DNA of 64,000 bases from Staphylococcus saprophyticus subsp. saprophyticus ATCC 15305 = NCTC 7292. GTDB taxonomy: Bacteria; Bacillota; Bacilli; Staphylococcales; Staphylococcaceae. Where the stretch lies: assembly GCF_000010125.1 (NCBI RefSeq), contig NC_007350.1, positions 2,452,576 through 2,516,575 of the forward strand, given 5' to 3'. Position 1 is the first letter of the stretch, and every line of letters begins with the position of its first letter. Below the pieces are notes generated by a model. The model had not been told where the DNA came from. It did no database searches and saw only the letters and a program-made list of their open reading frames with translations. Below, one piece after another: positions 48,246 to 55,673 of the stretch. The translations under genes were made by a program, and so were the position numbers.

Positions 48246-48311
48246 AAAAAAATAAGGCCCTTTCGTATAATTTAATAAATACTACTAAACTAAATTAACG
48301 AGGGGCCTTAT
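48246..48311 (-). terminator. Terminator of the APC permease gene
   Basis: On the minus strand ATAAGGCCCCTCG pairs imperfectly with CGAAAGGGCCTTAT across a loop of about 38 bases, then TTTTTTT follows. It lies 110-170 bases after the permease stop. The rest of the 325-base gap contains a hydrophobic frame without a start codon and nothing else recognisable. Confidence 0.65.
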
Positions 48312-48418
48312 AGATAAAGGTTATAATATCACTCAACTTACACTACCAATAGCAACTTCAATGTTAATTACTGTGATGCTATTGCTCGATTGAATCATTT
48401 TATTTTTATTTGAACTAC

Positions 48419-49840
48419 TTATTTTTGCTGTCGATTCGTTTTCACTAGATAAAATAGATAATACACAATACCAATGATAAACCAAATCAATGTATAGAGC
48501 TTAGCCTGTCCACTTAAGCCCCAAAATACAGCGAATACACACACAAAGATAATGATTGGCATGATTGGATAAAATGGTAGTTTAAATGCTGGCATTGGCA
48601 AATCTTTTCCTTCTCTCTTACGTAAGGCATAGATACCAACCGTAACGAACATAAATGCTACCAAAGCACCTGCAGAAATTAATTGTGCAAGGAAACCAAA
48701 CGGAAAGACTGCACCAATAACTACAGCAACAATAGAAAGTACAATCAATGCACGATTTGGAAGATTTTTATTGTTTAATTTTCCAAGCCAAGACGGAAGG
48801 ATACCATCCCGACCAAATGAATATAATAAACGAGAACCAGCCAACATCATACCGATTAAGGCAGTAAACATACCAATAACTGAAATGGCTTGAACAATGA
48901 CAGCAATCGTACCATAGCCACTTGTACGTAATGCCCAACCAACTGGCTCTGCATTATTTTTATATGAACTATAGTCAAACATACCGACTAGCACAAGAGC
49001 TACAACAATAAAGAGCGTTACGGCAATCAGTAGCGAACCCAGTATACCTCTTGGCATTGTTTTCTGTGGATTAATCGCTTCACCAGAATTAGCTGCTATT
49101 GAATCAAAACCAATATATGCTACGAAGATGACTGAACTTCCAGCATAAATACCTTGCCATCCTCCAAATGCACCTGCTGCAGTTTCTTTATATTCAGGTA
49201 TAAATGGAACATAATTTCCAAGATCTATCACTGATACCCCTACAATAATAAATAAAAAAATCGCGAGTACTTTAAGTACTACTAATATATTTTGAACACG
49301 TGCTGTTTCAGAAGTTCCACGAGATAATAACAAGGCAGTAATAACAACGACGACTGCTGCTATCAAATCTAAGATACCGCCATCCGTACCCAATGAGTTA
49401 GAAAGTGAATTCGGTAATGAAATATGGAAAGGGTCTAACAGCCCTCTTAAATTAGCAGAAAAACCTGAAGCAACGAAAGATACGGCAATCAGATATTCAG
49501 CAATTAATGCCCATCCAACAATCCATCCAAAGAACTCTCCAAATAAAATACTAATCCAAGTATATGCAGAACCCGCAAAAGGCATTACCGTTGCCATTTC
49601 AGCATAGACAAATGCGACCATTGCAGCAACAATCGCCGCCACTAAAAAGGATAAGCTGACAGATGGGCCCGTATGATCTGCTGATACAACACCAGGCAGT
49701 GTAAAAATCGCTGTAGATACAATTGTCCCTACACCTAGCGCTAAAAAGTCTTTTACACGTAGTGTACGTTCTAGATGCGCATCTTTATTTTGATATCGAG
49801 ATACATCTTCTTTTCGTAATAAGCTTTGTATAAGATTCAT
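48419..49840 (-). CDS. APC-superfamily cationic amino acid permease
   Basis: A 473-residue transporter with 12 or more hydrophobic segments and the APC signature LGVGTIVSTAIFTLPGVVS (about residues 34-52). GFDSIAANSGEAINPQKTMPRG (about 243-264) is typical of the CAT/YfnA branch. It should exchange or import an amino acid; lysine, arginine or branched substrates cannot be distinguished. It stands alone on the minus strand and is divergent from an aldo/keto reductase. AGGAGAAG precedes ATG 49840. Confidence 0.85.
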   Translation of the reverse strand: MNLIQSLLRKEDVSRYQNKDAHLERTLRVKDFLALGVGTIVSTAIFTLPGVVSADHTGPSVSLSFLVAAIVAAMVAFVYAEMATVMPFAGSAYTWISILFGEFFGWIVGWALIAEYLIAVSFVASGFSANLRGLLDPFHISLPNSLSNSLGTDGGILDLIAAVVVVITALLLSRGTSETARVQNILVVLKVLAIFLFIIVGVSVIDLGNYVPFIPEYKETAAGAFGGWQGIYAGSSVIFVAYIGFDSIAANSGEAINPQKTMPRGILGSLLIAVTLFIVVALVLVGMFDYSSYKNNAEPVGWALRTSGYGTIAVIVQAISVIGMFTALIGMMLAGSRLLYSFGRDGILPSWLGKLNNKNLPNRALIVLSIVAVVIGAVFPFGFLAQLISAGALVAFMFVTVGIYALRKREGKDLPMPAFKLPFYPIMPIIIFVCVFAVFWGLSGQAKLYTLIWFIIGIVYYLFYLVKTNRQQK

Positions 49841-50038
49841 TTTTTACTTCTCCTTGCTATTTTTAAAACAAACATGTTTTTAAGTATAATGATTTTTGAA
49901 TCTGATGTATATGCTATTGAAGAAAGAATTAACTTTTATTGTATTTTCATATATTTTACAAAGTTATCCGTTAATCACCCACCTTATATTCAGGGACTTT
50001 TTTTACATCACTTATTTTCTTGGCATTATCTATTGCAC

Positions 50039-50079
50039 GGGTACTTTAAAGTGCGTACTTACTTTTTTAAAGTATGCCC
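50039..50079. promoter_or_regulatory. Inverted repeat in the permease/reductase divergent region
   Basis: GGGTACTTTAAA (50039-50050) and TTTAAAGTATGCCC (50066-50079) form a hairpin with a small bulge. There is no following T run, so it is more likely an operator or leader structure than a terminator. Function is inferred only from position between divergent genes. Confidence 0.3.
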
Positions 50080-50133
50080 TTTAAAATAATAATTATCGTC
50101 ATAATACGAATTTAGATAAAAAGGAGTTTTTTG

Positions 50134-50967
50134 ATGCAATATACAACATTTAATAATGGACATACGATGCCTCAACTAGGTTTAGGCGTTTTTAGAGTGG
50201 AAAATAATGATACGGCAAAGGATGCTGTTAAACATGCAATTGTTAGTGGCTACCGTAGTATTGATGCTGCTTTCGTATACGGTAATGAAGAAATGGTCGG
50301 TCAGGGCATTCAAGAAGGCATCCTTGAAGCTGGTATTCAAAGAGAAGATTTGTTTATCACATCAAAATTATGGTTAGACCACTACGGTAAAGATAACGTT
50401 CAAGTGGGTTATGAAACTTCATTAAAGCTTTTAGGCTTAGATTACTTAGACCTTTATCTTATTCATTGGCCAGGTACTGATCAGTCGCTAATGATAGAAA
50501 CATGGGAAGGCATGGAAGCATTATATAATGGTGGAAAAGTCAAAAACATTGGTGTCAGTAACTTTGATATTGAACACCTTGAAACTTTAAAAGCACATAC
50601 TTCTATTAAACCGGTCATCAACCAAGTGGAATTCCATCCATACCTTATACAACAATCATTAAGGGACTATCTTGCTTCTGAATCTATTCAAATGGAATCT
50701 TGGTCTCCTTTAATGAATGCTGAAATTCTTACAGATGAGACAATCGTTGCAATCGCTGATGAAATTGGAAAATCCCCAGCTCAAGTCGTTATCAGATGGA
50801 ATATTGAGCATGGTGTGGTGACTATACCTAAATCAGTCACACCACATAGAATCGAAGAAAATATAAATATATTTGATTTTTCATTAACGCAAGCACAAAT
50901 CGCACGCATCGATGCGTTAAATCAAGATCGTAGAATTGGACCAAATCCTTTAGAGTTCAACGGATAG
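50134..50967 (+). CDS. Aldo/keto reductase
   Basis: A 277-residue AKR with the catalytic tetrad residues in GYRSIDAAFVYGNEEMVGQGI (Asp and Tyr, about residues 38-58), LFITSKLW (Lys near 78) and LIHWP (His near 110). GVSNFDIEHL and IPKSVTPHRIEEN (NADPH binding) follow. It reduces aldehydes such as methylglyoxal or 2,5-diketogluconate-like substrates; the substrate is not defined. The start is ATG 50134, with AAAAAGGAG eight bases upstream. It is monocistronic with its own terminator. Confidence 0.88.
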   Translation: MQYTTFNNGHTMPQLGLGVFRVENNDTAKDAVKHAIVSGYRSIDAAFVYGNEEMVGQGIQEGILEAGIQREDLFITSKLWLDHYGKDNVQVGYETSLKLLGLDYLDLYLIHWPGTDQSLMIETWEGMEALYNGGKVKNIGVSNFDIEHLETLKAHTSIKPVINQVEFHPYLIQQSLRDYLASESIQMESWSPLMNAEILTDETIVAIADEIGKSPAQVVIRWNIEHGVVTIPKSVTPHRIEENINIFDFSLTQAQIARIDALNQDRRIGPNPLEFNG

Positions 50968-50986
50968 TATACTCATTTTCCCTCAT

Positions 50987-51027
50987 AAAAGAGCCTTAGA
51001 CATTTAATGATGTCTAAGGCTCTTTTT
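50987..51027 (+). terminator. Terminator of the aldo/keto reductase gene
   Basis: A 17-bp hairpin (AAAAGAGCCTTAGACAT and its complement) ending in TTTTT. Confidence 0.92.
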
Positions 51028-51034
51028 CAATTAA

Positions 51035-51200
51035 GCAGTAGATGACTGAATTGAAAATACCCTTGTATCAAGCTTTTTTCAATTCTAGTCATCCTTGCCT
51101 TGATTGCGTAGGTAGGACTACAAAATCTCTATTAGAAAATTGGATTTTTGTCCCTCTCCGTTATTTTCAATTCTAAGTTGTCTTTGAAAAAAGATGCTAT
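51035..51200. repeat. Probable staphylococcal intergenic repeat element
   Basis: This non-coding block contains a hairpin (GACTGAATTGAAAA, 51044-51057, with TTTTTTCAATTCTAGTC, 51074-51090). On the minus strand it has a GGGACAAAAATCC...TTTTGTAGTCCTACC pattern resembling the dispersed intergenic repeats common in staphylococci (GGGACA...GTCCCACC type). A third TTTTCAATTCTAAG copy lies near 51163. Only one copy is in the window, so repetition cannot be shown here. The remainder of this 466-base gap is AT-rich. Confidence 0.45.
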
Positions 51201-51342
51201 TCATTCCGTAATTAATTAAAACTTCCTAAATCAGCAACTTTAATAAATGTTTTGATTTGAGGATTATACTTGTGTTCACCCTAATTTTTTGAATTTACAA
51301 TAGGCTTGTAGGTTATACTTCGTACGCATTTATTTTAACATT

Positions 51343-51400
51343 AAAAAAATACCAATAAACTTTAGCGTATCGTTACTTCATTCCAAAGTTTATTGGTATG
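51343..51400 (-). terminator. Terminator of the 99-residue unknown gene
   Basis: On the minus strand ATACCAATAAACTTT and AAAGTTTATTGGTAT form a 15-bp stem followed by TTTTTTT. Confidence 0.88.
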
Positions 51401-51433
51401 CTATTCTAGCAGGTCATACAGTACGTTATACGT

Positions 51434-51733
51434 TTAATGCTTCATGCGTTGTAACACTTCTAACTGTATTACTTTTAATGCTTCATTATATTCACGATTT
51501 GTACTTTCTTGTGCATTAATAATTAATAAATCAACCAATTCTACGTCGCTTTTCTCACTGACTTCATGTTCAAATTGATGCAAATGTTCTTCTGAGGTCT
51601 TCGCATTTTGCTTTTCTATCTGATAGTATTGATCGGCTCCCAATCCACCTTCTTCAATCATGACAGAAATACCATTTGAACGTGTTTCGTTTACTCTTTT
51701 TACTTTAATACGTTTATTTTCACGGATAGCCAT
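51434..51733 (-). CDS. Conserved-looking hypothetical protein of 99 residues
   Basis: A 99-residue soluble, charged protein starting MAIRENKRIKVKRVNETRSN at ATG 51733, seven bases after AGGAGGG. The longest frame adds six unlikely codons. The N-terminal part is basic with an IEEGGLGADQYY segment. The C-terminal half is helical and acidic (EKSDVELVDLLIINAQES, EYNEALKVIQLEVLQRM). It has a strong ribosome site and its own terminator, so it is very likely expressed. No family is recognised; it shows no membrane segment, signal peptide or metal motif. Confidence 0.7.
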   Translation of the reverse strand: MAIRENKRIKVKRVNETRSNGISVMIEEGGLGADQYYQIEKQNAKTSEEHLHQFEHEVSEKSDVELVDLLIINAQESTNREYNEALKVIQLEVLQRMKH

Positions 51734-52076
51734 TTGAATCCCTCCTAACATTCATGTGCATTTGACAAACATCAACTTCATTTTTATCACATCTGCTACT
51801 TATTGGATTGAGATCAAATCACCTAGTTGCCGTTAATCATTATGTATAGTCATATTACATATTCAAGATAAAACACTATTGTTTCATATTTCGATAGTAT
51901 CTATAGTGTAATATTACATATAAATAAATACAATCTCTTTGCTCATTTTTCTATACCCTTTTTCTGCTATCATTATCCACGCTATAGTTGTATGCATACA
52001 GCAATAAAGTTTAACAAAATGTTCATAAATTTAATATTTATACCACTTCTATTGCACTAAACCTAATTATATAATT

Positions 52077-52095
52077 GATAATGATTATTATTGTG
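52077..52095 (+). promoter_or_regulatory. Fur box upstream of feoA
   Basis: GATAATGATTATTATTGTG matches the 19-bp Fur consensus GATAATGATTATCATTATC at 16 positions. It lies 15-33 bases before the feoA start, where repression by Fe-Fur is expected. The 376-base gap upstream also has a pair of ACACTAT/ATAGTGT arms of unclear meaning and no gene. Confidence 0.7.
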
Positions 52096-52109
52096 AAAGA
52101 GTGATGTAT

Positions 52110-52343
52110 ATGTTGAATTTAAAGACTGGCGTTTTAGAAAAAAATTACACAGTAACTGATTTAAAAATTAGAAACAAGCACATGCTTCAGCGTCTCCATG
52201 CATTAGGTTTAACTCATGGAACCAAGATAAAAATCAAACAAAAATGTTTATTTAAGGGACCCTGCATTTTAGAAATAAATGGTCAAAATTTAAGTATCCG
52301 TGGTTGTGACGCATGTCAGATTTTCAAGGATATTTGCATTTGA
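52110..52343 (+). CDS. feoA: FeoA-domain protein, without an adjacent feoB
   Basis: A 77-residue SH3-like FeoA protein (KTGVLEKNYTVTDLKIRNKH, MLQRLHALGLTHGTKIKIKQ, LEINGQNLSIRGCDACQIF). FeoA normally supports the Fe(II) GTPase permease FeoB, but here a terminator follows immediately and no feoB is present. The Fur box supports an iron-linked role. The start is ATG 52110; an in-frame ATG at 52104 is also possible. Its 3' end overlaps sequence resembling a type I antitoxin RNA. Confidence 0.8.
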   Translation: MLNLKTGVLEKNYTVTDLKIRNKHMLQRLHALGLTHGTKIKIKQKCLFKGPCILEINGQNLSIRGCDACQIFKDICI

Positions 52344-52350
52344 TGCACCG

Positions 52351-52383
52351 AACCCCTCACTACTCGCAATAGTGAGGTTTTTT
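52351..52383. terminator. Terminator shared by feoA and the toxin relic
   Basis: AACCCCTCACTA and TAGTGAGGTT form a hairpin followed by TTTTTT. It closely resembles the terminator of the intact type I toxin locus at 54350-54386. Confidence 0.85.
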
Positions 52384-52403
52384 GTAGATGTAGTTATTGT
52401 ATC

Positions 52404-52491
52404 CTATTTATATTTACGTAACCAATGCGTAAATAACGCAATAATACAAACACTTATGATTGTGCACAAAGATTTCCAATGAGAACAGCAC
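52404..52491 (-). pseudogene. PepA1/SprA1-like type I toxin, frameshifted relic
   Basis: After a strong GGAGGAA site the minus strand can encode VLFSLEIFV, and then, after a one-base shift near 52463-52466, TIISVCIIALFTHWLRKYK to a TAG at 52404-52406. The second part is the hydrophobic helix plus basic tail characteristic of Fst/PepA1 toxins. Dropping one C joins the two into a 28-residue toxin. The start codon is unclear (GTG or CTG). A TATAAT for the minus strand lies near 52545. It is therefore an inactive, or mis-sequenced, paralogue of the toxin at 54.4 kb. Confidence 0.65.
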
Positions 52492-52656
52492 TTCCTCCAA
52501 ATTCAATTTGACGAATGATAAATAGGTGAGACTATTATAATACTACTTGTTAACAAATAAAATTTCCTATTCCTTTAATCATAATTTATGTAAACAATAA
52601 GAGAAATTTCATATTTGAGATAATCTTATCATAGCTATAGTGTACATCTTTTAACT

Positions 52657-54057
52657 TCATTTATAATTATGAATTAAAAAGTCTACTTCTTTCTTGGATA
52701 AAACCTCATATTCACCTCTTTTTAGCTCATTTGTAGCGTGATCAAATAAATTAAAATTTAAATCATTACGGTGTTTTAATGATTTACTACTTCTAATAAC
52801 AAGACCACCATAACCACCAAATTTAATACATTCCGCAATGAACCTAGGTAATATATATTCTTGATAGTTATTTGAGGTTTTAGGCCTTAGTAATATATCT
52901 AAAAGATGACTATCAATTTTAGTAAAATCAGCTAGCTTCAAATTATTATTATATAAGTACTGCTGAACATGGTAATACTTTGAATGTTCGTCATACACTT
53001 CTAATAACGAAATTTCTTTTTGATTAGCAGTATATAGTAGAGATTGGCCATAAGAATCAAAGCGTCCACCTCTTGAAATATCATAAGGTGTAATACTCAT
53101 TTGCTCATATGAAAATGGAAATTTATCCTTTTTAGTTCTGGTTTTATAAAGTGTTAGTTCTTCTGCAGTTTCGAATAAACCTATATTAAAACTTTGGATT
53201 TCATCATAAATTTTCTTGCCAATTTTATGATTTAAAATAAGCATTGGAGTATTTTGAATATACCTAATAAATTCAAAAAGTTCTTTTTCGCTAAATCCTA
53301 AATTTTCATCATAAAGAGCATAAGCGTCAGAAATACTATTTATGTCAGTATATTCATCACTATCTTTTCTTTTTAAATATGTACTATGGCCTCTAATTCT
53401 AGTTGCTGTAAAGTTCTCTTTGAATCCCACTCTACCAAGTAAATCGAAATGATTTTTGGGAACTATTAGTTTGTTAATATCAATAGTTTTATTAAAGTTA
53501 GTGTAAAAAACAGATGACGGTATCTTATAATTAAAGTTTTTGATGGTACTGAAATAAGAAGGTTTATTATAATTTAAACTTTTTAAAATTTTATCAGTTA
53601 CCGAATAATTATATGTATTGTATAAATTGATTTTGCCAATTATATTATTGAATTTAGTTGTATTTGAATACGCTTTATTAATAGCGTTATTAGCTAATAG
53701 TGAAGGATTTTTAATAGGATAAGTATAATTGGTAGAAATTAATGAATTTGTTTTTTTATTAAGTAACCCTATTGCATTAAGCACAGATGTATTGTAAACG
53801 GTAGGATTAATAACGTTATTATTGAATTTATTGGTATTTAAAATTGCTTTATTAATAGCACTACTAGTTAATAGTGAAGAGTTATTTATTGAATTGATAT
53901 AACTAGTATAAATTGGTTTGTTTCTTTTCTTATTAATTGGTGATATATCATACACATTCGTTTTTTTAGGTATAAAGTCAATAAAAAATAAAAATTTATT
54001 ATTAAGTATATCTTCATAATTTTTATACAATATTGGAAAAAATTTTTCATAATTCAT
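52657..54057 (-). CDS. RES-domain protein with Asn-rich repeat N-terminus (candidate NAD-degrading effector)
   Basis: A 466-residue protein in very AT-rich DNA. Residues about 300-442 fit a RES domain (NAD+ glycohydrolase toxins): LYKTRTKK (Arg307), GGRFDSYGQSLLYTANQKEI (GR 331-332, Tyr342), LLEV (Glu353), FGGYGGLVIRSS (Ser423-424) and NDLNFNLFD (435-439). Residues about 255-300 are helical. Residues 49-160 hold two copies of an Asn/Ser/Thr/Lys-rich unit of about 58 residues (SLLTSSAINKAILNTNKFNN and SLLANNAINKAYSNTTKFNN). There is no signal peptide and no Xre antitoxin gene next to it, unlike ResXre toxin pairs. It is flanked by two type I toxin loci. Catalytic activity and a defence role are inference; the RES call is moderate to good. 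Confidence 0.7.
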   Translation of the reverse strand: MNYEKFFPILYKNYEDILNNKFLFFIDFIPKKTNVYDISPINKKRNKPIYTSYINSINNSSLLTSSAINKAILNTNKFNNNVINPTVYNTSVLNAIGLLNKKTNSLISTNYTYPIKNPSLLANNAINKAYSNTTKFNNIIGKINLYNTYNYSVTDKILKSLNYNKPSYFSTIKNFNYKIPSSVFYTNFNKTIDINKLIVPKNHFDLLGRVGFKENFTATRIRGHSTYLKRKDSDEYTDINSISDAYALYDENLGFSEKELFEFIRYIQNTPMLILNHKIGKKIYDEIQSFNIGLFETAEELTLYKTRTKKDKFPFSYEQMSITPYDISRGGRFDSYGQSLLYTANQKEISLLEVYDEHSKYYHVQQYLYNNNLKLADFTKIDSHLLDILLRPKTSNNYQEYILPRFIAECIKFGGYGGLVIRSSKSLKHRNDLNFNLFDHATNELKRGEYEVLSKKEVDFLIHNYK

Positions 54058-54148
54058 ATTTAATGATCACACCTTTCATTGCTATTAAAGCTATTATATT
54101 ATTATTTTATACAATTATAAGCAAATAAATTAATATTTTGAAAAAATC

Positions 54149-54179
54149 AAAACACATGCATAATATTGCATGTGTTTTT
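54149..54179. terminator. Hairpin upstream of the RES gene
   Basis: AAAACACATGCA and TGCATGTGTTTT form a 12-bp stem with a six-base loop, with T runs on both strands. It isolates the RES gene promoter from the toxin locus. Confidence 0.65.
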
Positions 54180-54286
54180 GTTACGCTTATAAAGGTTATA
54201 TAAAATCTTTCACTTAAATAGTTAAGTATATATTTCTACTATCCCATTCCCTTTATATTAAATATTTATATTTCACAATTTCGATT

Positions 54287-54316
54287 TTGCATTCCTACCC
54301 ACTATGATGTTATAAT
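54287..54316 (+). promoter_or_regulatory. Promoter of the antitoxin RNA
   Basis: TTGCAT (54287-54292), an 18-base spacer and TATAAT (54311-54316) with an extended TGT before it. It is strong and ideally placed for an RNA starting near 54323. Confidence 0.7.
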
Positions 54317-54322
54317 TCAATT

Positions 54323-54387
54323 AACGAAGGTTATATGCATATAAGCACCAATCCCCTCACTATTTGCGGTAGTGAGGGGATTTTTTG
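54323..54387 (+). ncRNA. sprA1AS: SprA1AS-type antisense antitoxin RNA
   Basis: A transcript of about 65 nt from the promoter at 54287-54316 would end at the hairpin 54350-54386 (TCCCCTCACTA/TAGTGAGGGGA, then TTTTTT). This also ends the converging toxin mRNA. Its 5' end, AACGAAGGTTATATGCATAT (54323-54342), resembles the plus-strand copy of the toxin start region AACGAAGATCATAAGCATAT (54486-54505) at 17 of 20 bases. Two of the three differences still form G-U pairs. It can therefore cover the toxin start codon in trans, as shown for S. aureus SprA1AS. Confidence 0.8.
54350..54386. terminator. Shared terminator of the type I toxin-antitoxin pair
   Basis: A perfect AATCCCCTCACTA/TAGTGAGGGGATT hairpin with T runs on both strands, used by both converging small transcripts. 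Confidence 0.9.
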
Positions 54388-54407
54388 ATGCGTCTTAACG
54401 TCGCCTT

Positions 54408-54503
54408 CTATTTATTGCGTTTACTACTAAGCCAATAAGTAAAATACGCAACTGCACAGCCACTAATGACTGGTGCAATGATGTGAACGAAGATCATAAG
54501 CAT
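54408..54503 (-). CDS. pepA1: PepA1/SprA1-type membrane toxin peptide
   Basis: A 31-residue peptide beginning MLMIFVHIIAPVISGCAVAY and ending FTYWLSSKRNK. It is nearly identical in plan to S. aureus PepA1: a hydrophobic helix with IIAPVISGC, then aromatic YW and a basic tail. PepA1 inserts in membranes, depolarises them and kills the cell or lyses host cells. A strong AAGGAGG sits before ATG 54503 inside a GC-rich hairpin (CTTCCGGCGGG...CGGCGGAAGG), which should hide the ribosome site. An extended -10 (TGGTATAAT) lies at 54561-54569 on the minus strand. Confidence 0.88.
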   Translation of the reverse strand: MLMIFVHIIAPVISGCAVAYFTYWLSSKRNK

Positions 54504-54560
54504 ATTAAACACCTCCTTCCGCCGAAAATATCGCCCGCCGGAAGTTAAGGCGACTCTATT

Positions 54561-54569
54561 ATTATACCA
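54561..54569 (-). promoter_or_regulatory. Extended -10 of the toxin mRNA
   Basis: On the minus strand TGGTATAAT (54569-54561) lies about 58 bases before the toxin ATG. There is no good -35, as expected for an extended -10 promoter. The leader between them forms the GC-rich ribosome-site hairpin. Confidence 0.6.
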
Positions 54570-54704
54570 CCTGCTAATGTATCAGCGTACCTACTTAAAC
54601 TACGTTGAAGCATATTAAAGAATGCCTCATTTCCAACACTTTTACTACCAAAAACTATAAACTTAAAATTGATTAACTCCCTACTTTTACCATCCCCAAA
54701 TAAT

Positions 54705-54743
54705 AAAAAGAAGCTAAACAACGTTGTGTTGTCTAACTTCTTA
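54705..54743 (-). terminator. Terminator of the TipA-like regulator
   Basis: On the minus strand AAGAAGTTAGACAAC pairs with GTTGTTTAGCTTCTT, followed by TTTATTATT. It lies 60-100 bases after the gene's stop. Confidence 0.75.
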
Positions 54744-54805
54744 ATTAATATATAATCTTTAGCTCGAAAGACATTACCTAAGACGTCCCGCTATCTTATC
54801 TGTTT

Positions 54806-55564
54806 TTATTTCTTAACAAAAGCGATTATGGCATCTCTTAAAAATTGAGCACCACCTTCTACATATTTATCATAATATCTAGAAAATCGTTCATCAGCCA
54901 CGTACATTTCAGCTAAACCTGCATGTGCTTCTTTAGTATAATCAGACCACGTATACATTAACCATGCTTTATGTTTCGCAGCTAACATTTGCGCAACTTC
55001 AGATGATGGATCGCCGGTTTGATATGCTTTGGGTAATAACTCAATAATTTCATTCTCTAATTTACGCCATTCATTATATTCCGCTTCAGTCATATCTTTA
55101 AATTTTGCGTTACTTTCATCTACAGTCTTGTCACCGTATTTTTCTCTGATTTCAGTACCATATTCATGTTCGTTTTCTTGAATTGCTTGTACTTTCAATC
55201 CTTCAAATTTTTCTTTATCTTGCATAGCAATTTCTCCTTTCGTATGCGCAATGGTTTTTTCTACGGTTTCTATAATTTTGTCGAGGTGTGCACGTTTTTG
55301 TTTTAAATTTTCAGAATGATTTTCTAAAGCAGTTACTTGATCAAATCCAGGTTGTTGGACGATGTTTTTTATTTCTTCAATACTTACATCTAACTCTCGA
55401 TAGAATATAATTTGTTGTAGCATGTCTACTTGTTCTTTGCCATATATCCGGTATCCTGATGAATTGATTCTATCTGGTTTAAGCAATCCAATTTGATCAT
55501 AATAGCGCAATGTGCGAGGACTTACACCTGATAGTTTAGCTAATTGACTTACGGTATATTCCAT
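54806..55564 (-). CDS. MerR-family regulator with TipAS drug-binding domain
   Basis: A 252-residue transcription activator. The N-terminal MerR helix-turn-helix is TVSQLAKLSGVSPRTLRYYDQIGLLKP (residues 4-30) and is followed by a long dimerisation coiled coil (about 78-118). The C-terminal TipAS domain (about 130-250) contains the EYNEWRKLENEI and AKHKAWLMYTWSDYTKEAH segments. TipAS domains bind thiopeptide or other hydrophobic drugs and then switch on promoters with overlong spacers. AGGAGGTG precedes ATG 55564. No obvious efflux target is adjacent. Confidence 0.9.
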   Translation of the reverse strand: MEYTVSQLAKLSGVSPRTLRYYDQIGLLKPDRINSSGYRIYGKEQVDMLQQIIFYRELDVSIEEIKNIVQQPGFDQVTALENHSENLKQKRAHLDKIIETVEKTIAHTKGEIAMQDKEKFEGLKVQAIQENEHEYGTEIREKYGDKTVDESNAKFKDMTEAEYNEWRKLENEIIELLPKAYQTGDPSSEVAQMLAAKHKAWLMYTWSDYTKEAHAGLAEMYVADERFSRYYDKYVEGGAQFLRDAIIAFVKK

Positions 55565-55673
55565 AATTCACCTCCTGACAAATAACACGTTACACCCTTA
55601 CGTTACGTCAATCTCAAGGAGAAATTTCTAATTTTTAAAAATCGAACTATCATCCACATGTTTTATATCATAC

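Noticed and set aside
48312..48396. Hydrophobic frame ending SMLITVMLLLD* upstream of the APC terminator, resembling a small toxin
   Set aside because: There is no start codon with a ribosome site in frame, and it lacks the basic tail of type I toxins.
52300..52482. Plus-strand 60-codon ORF overlapping feoA and the toxin relic
   Set aside because: It runs through a terminator and opposes the toxin relic; composition is not protein-like.
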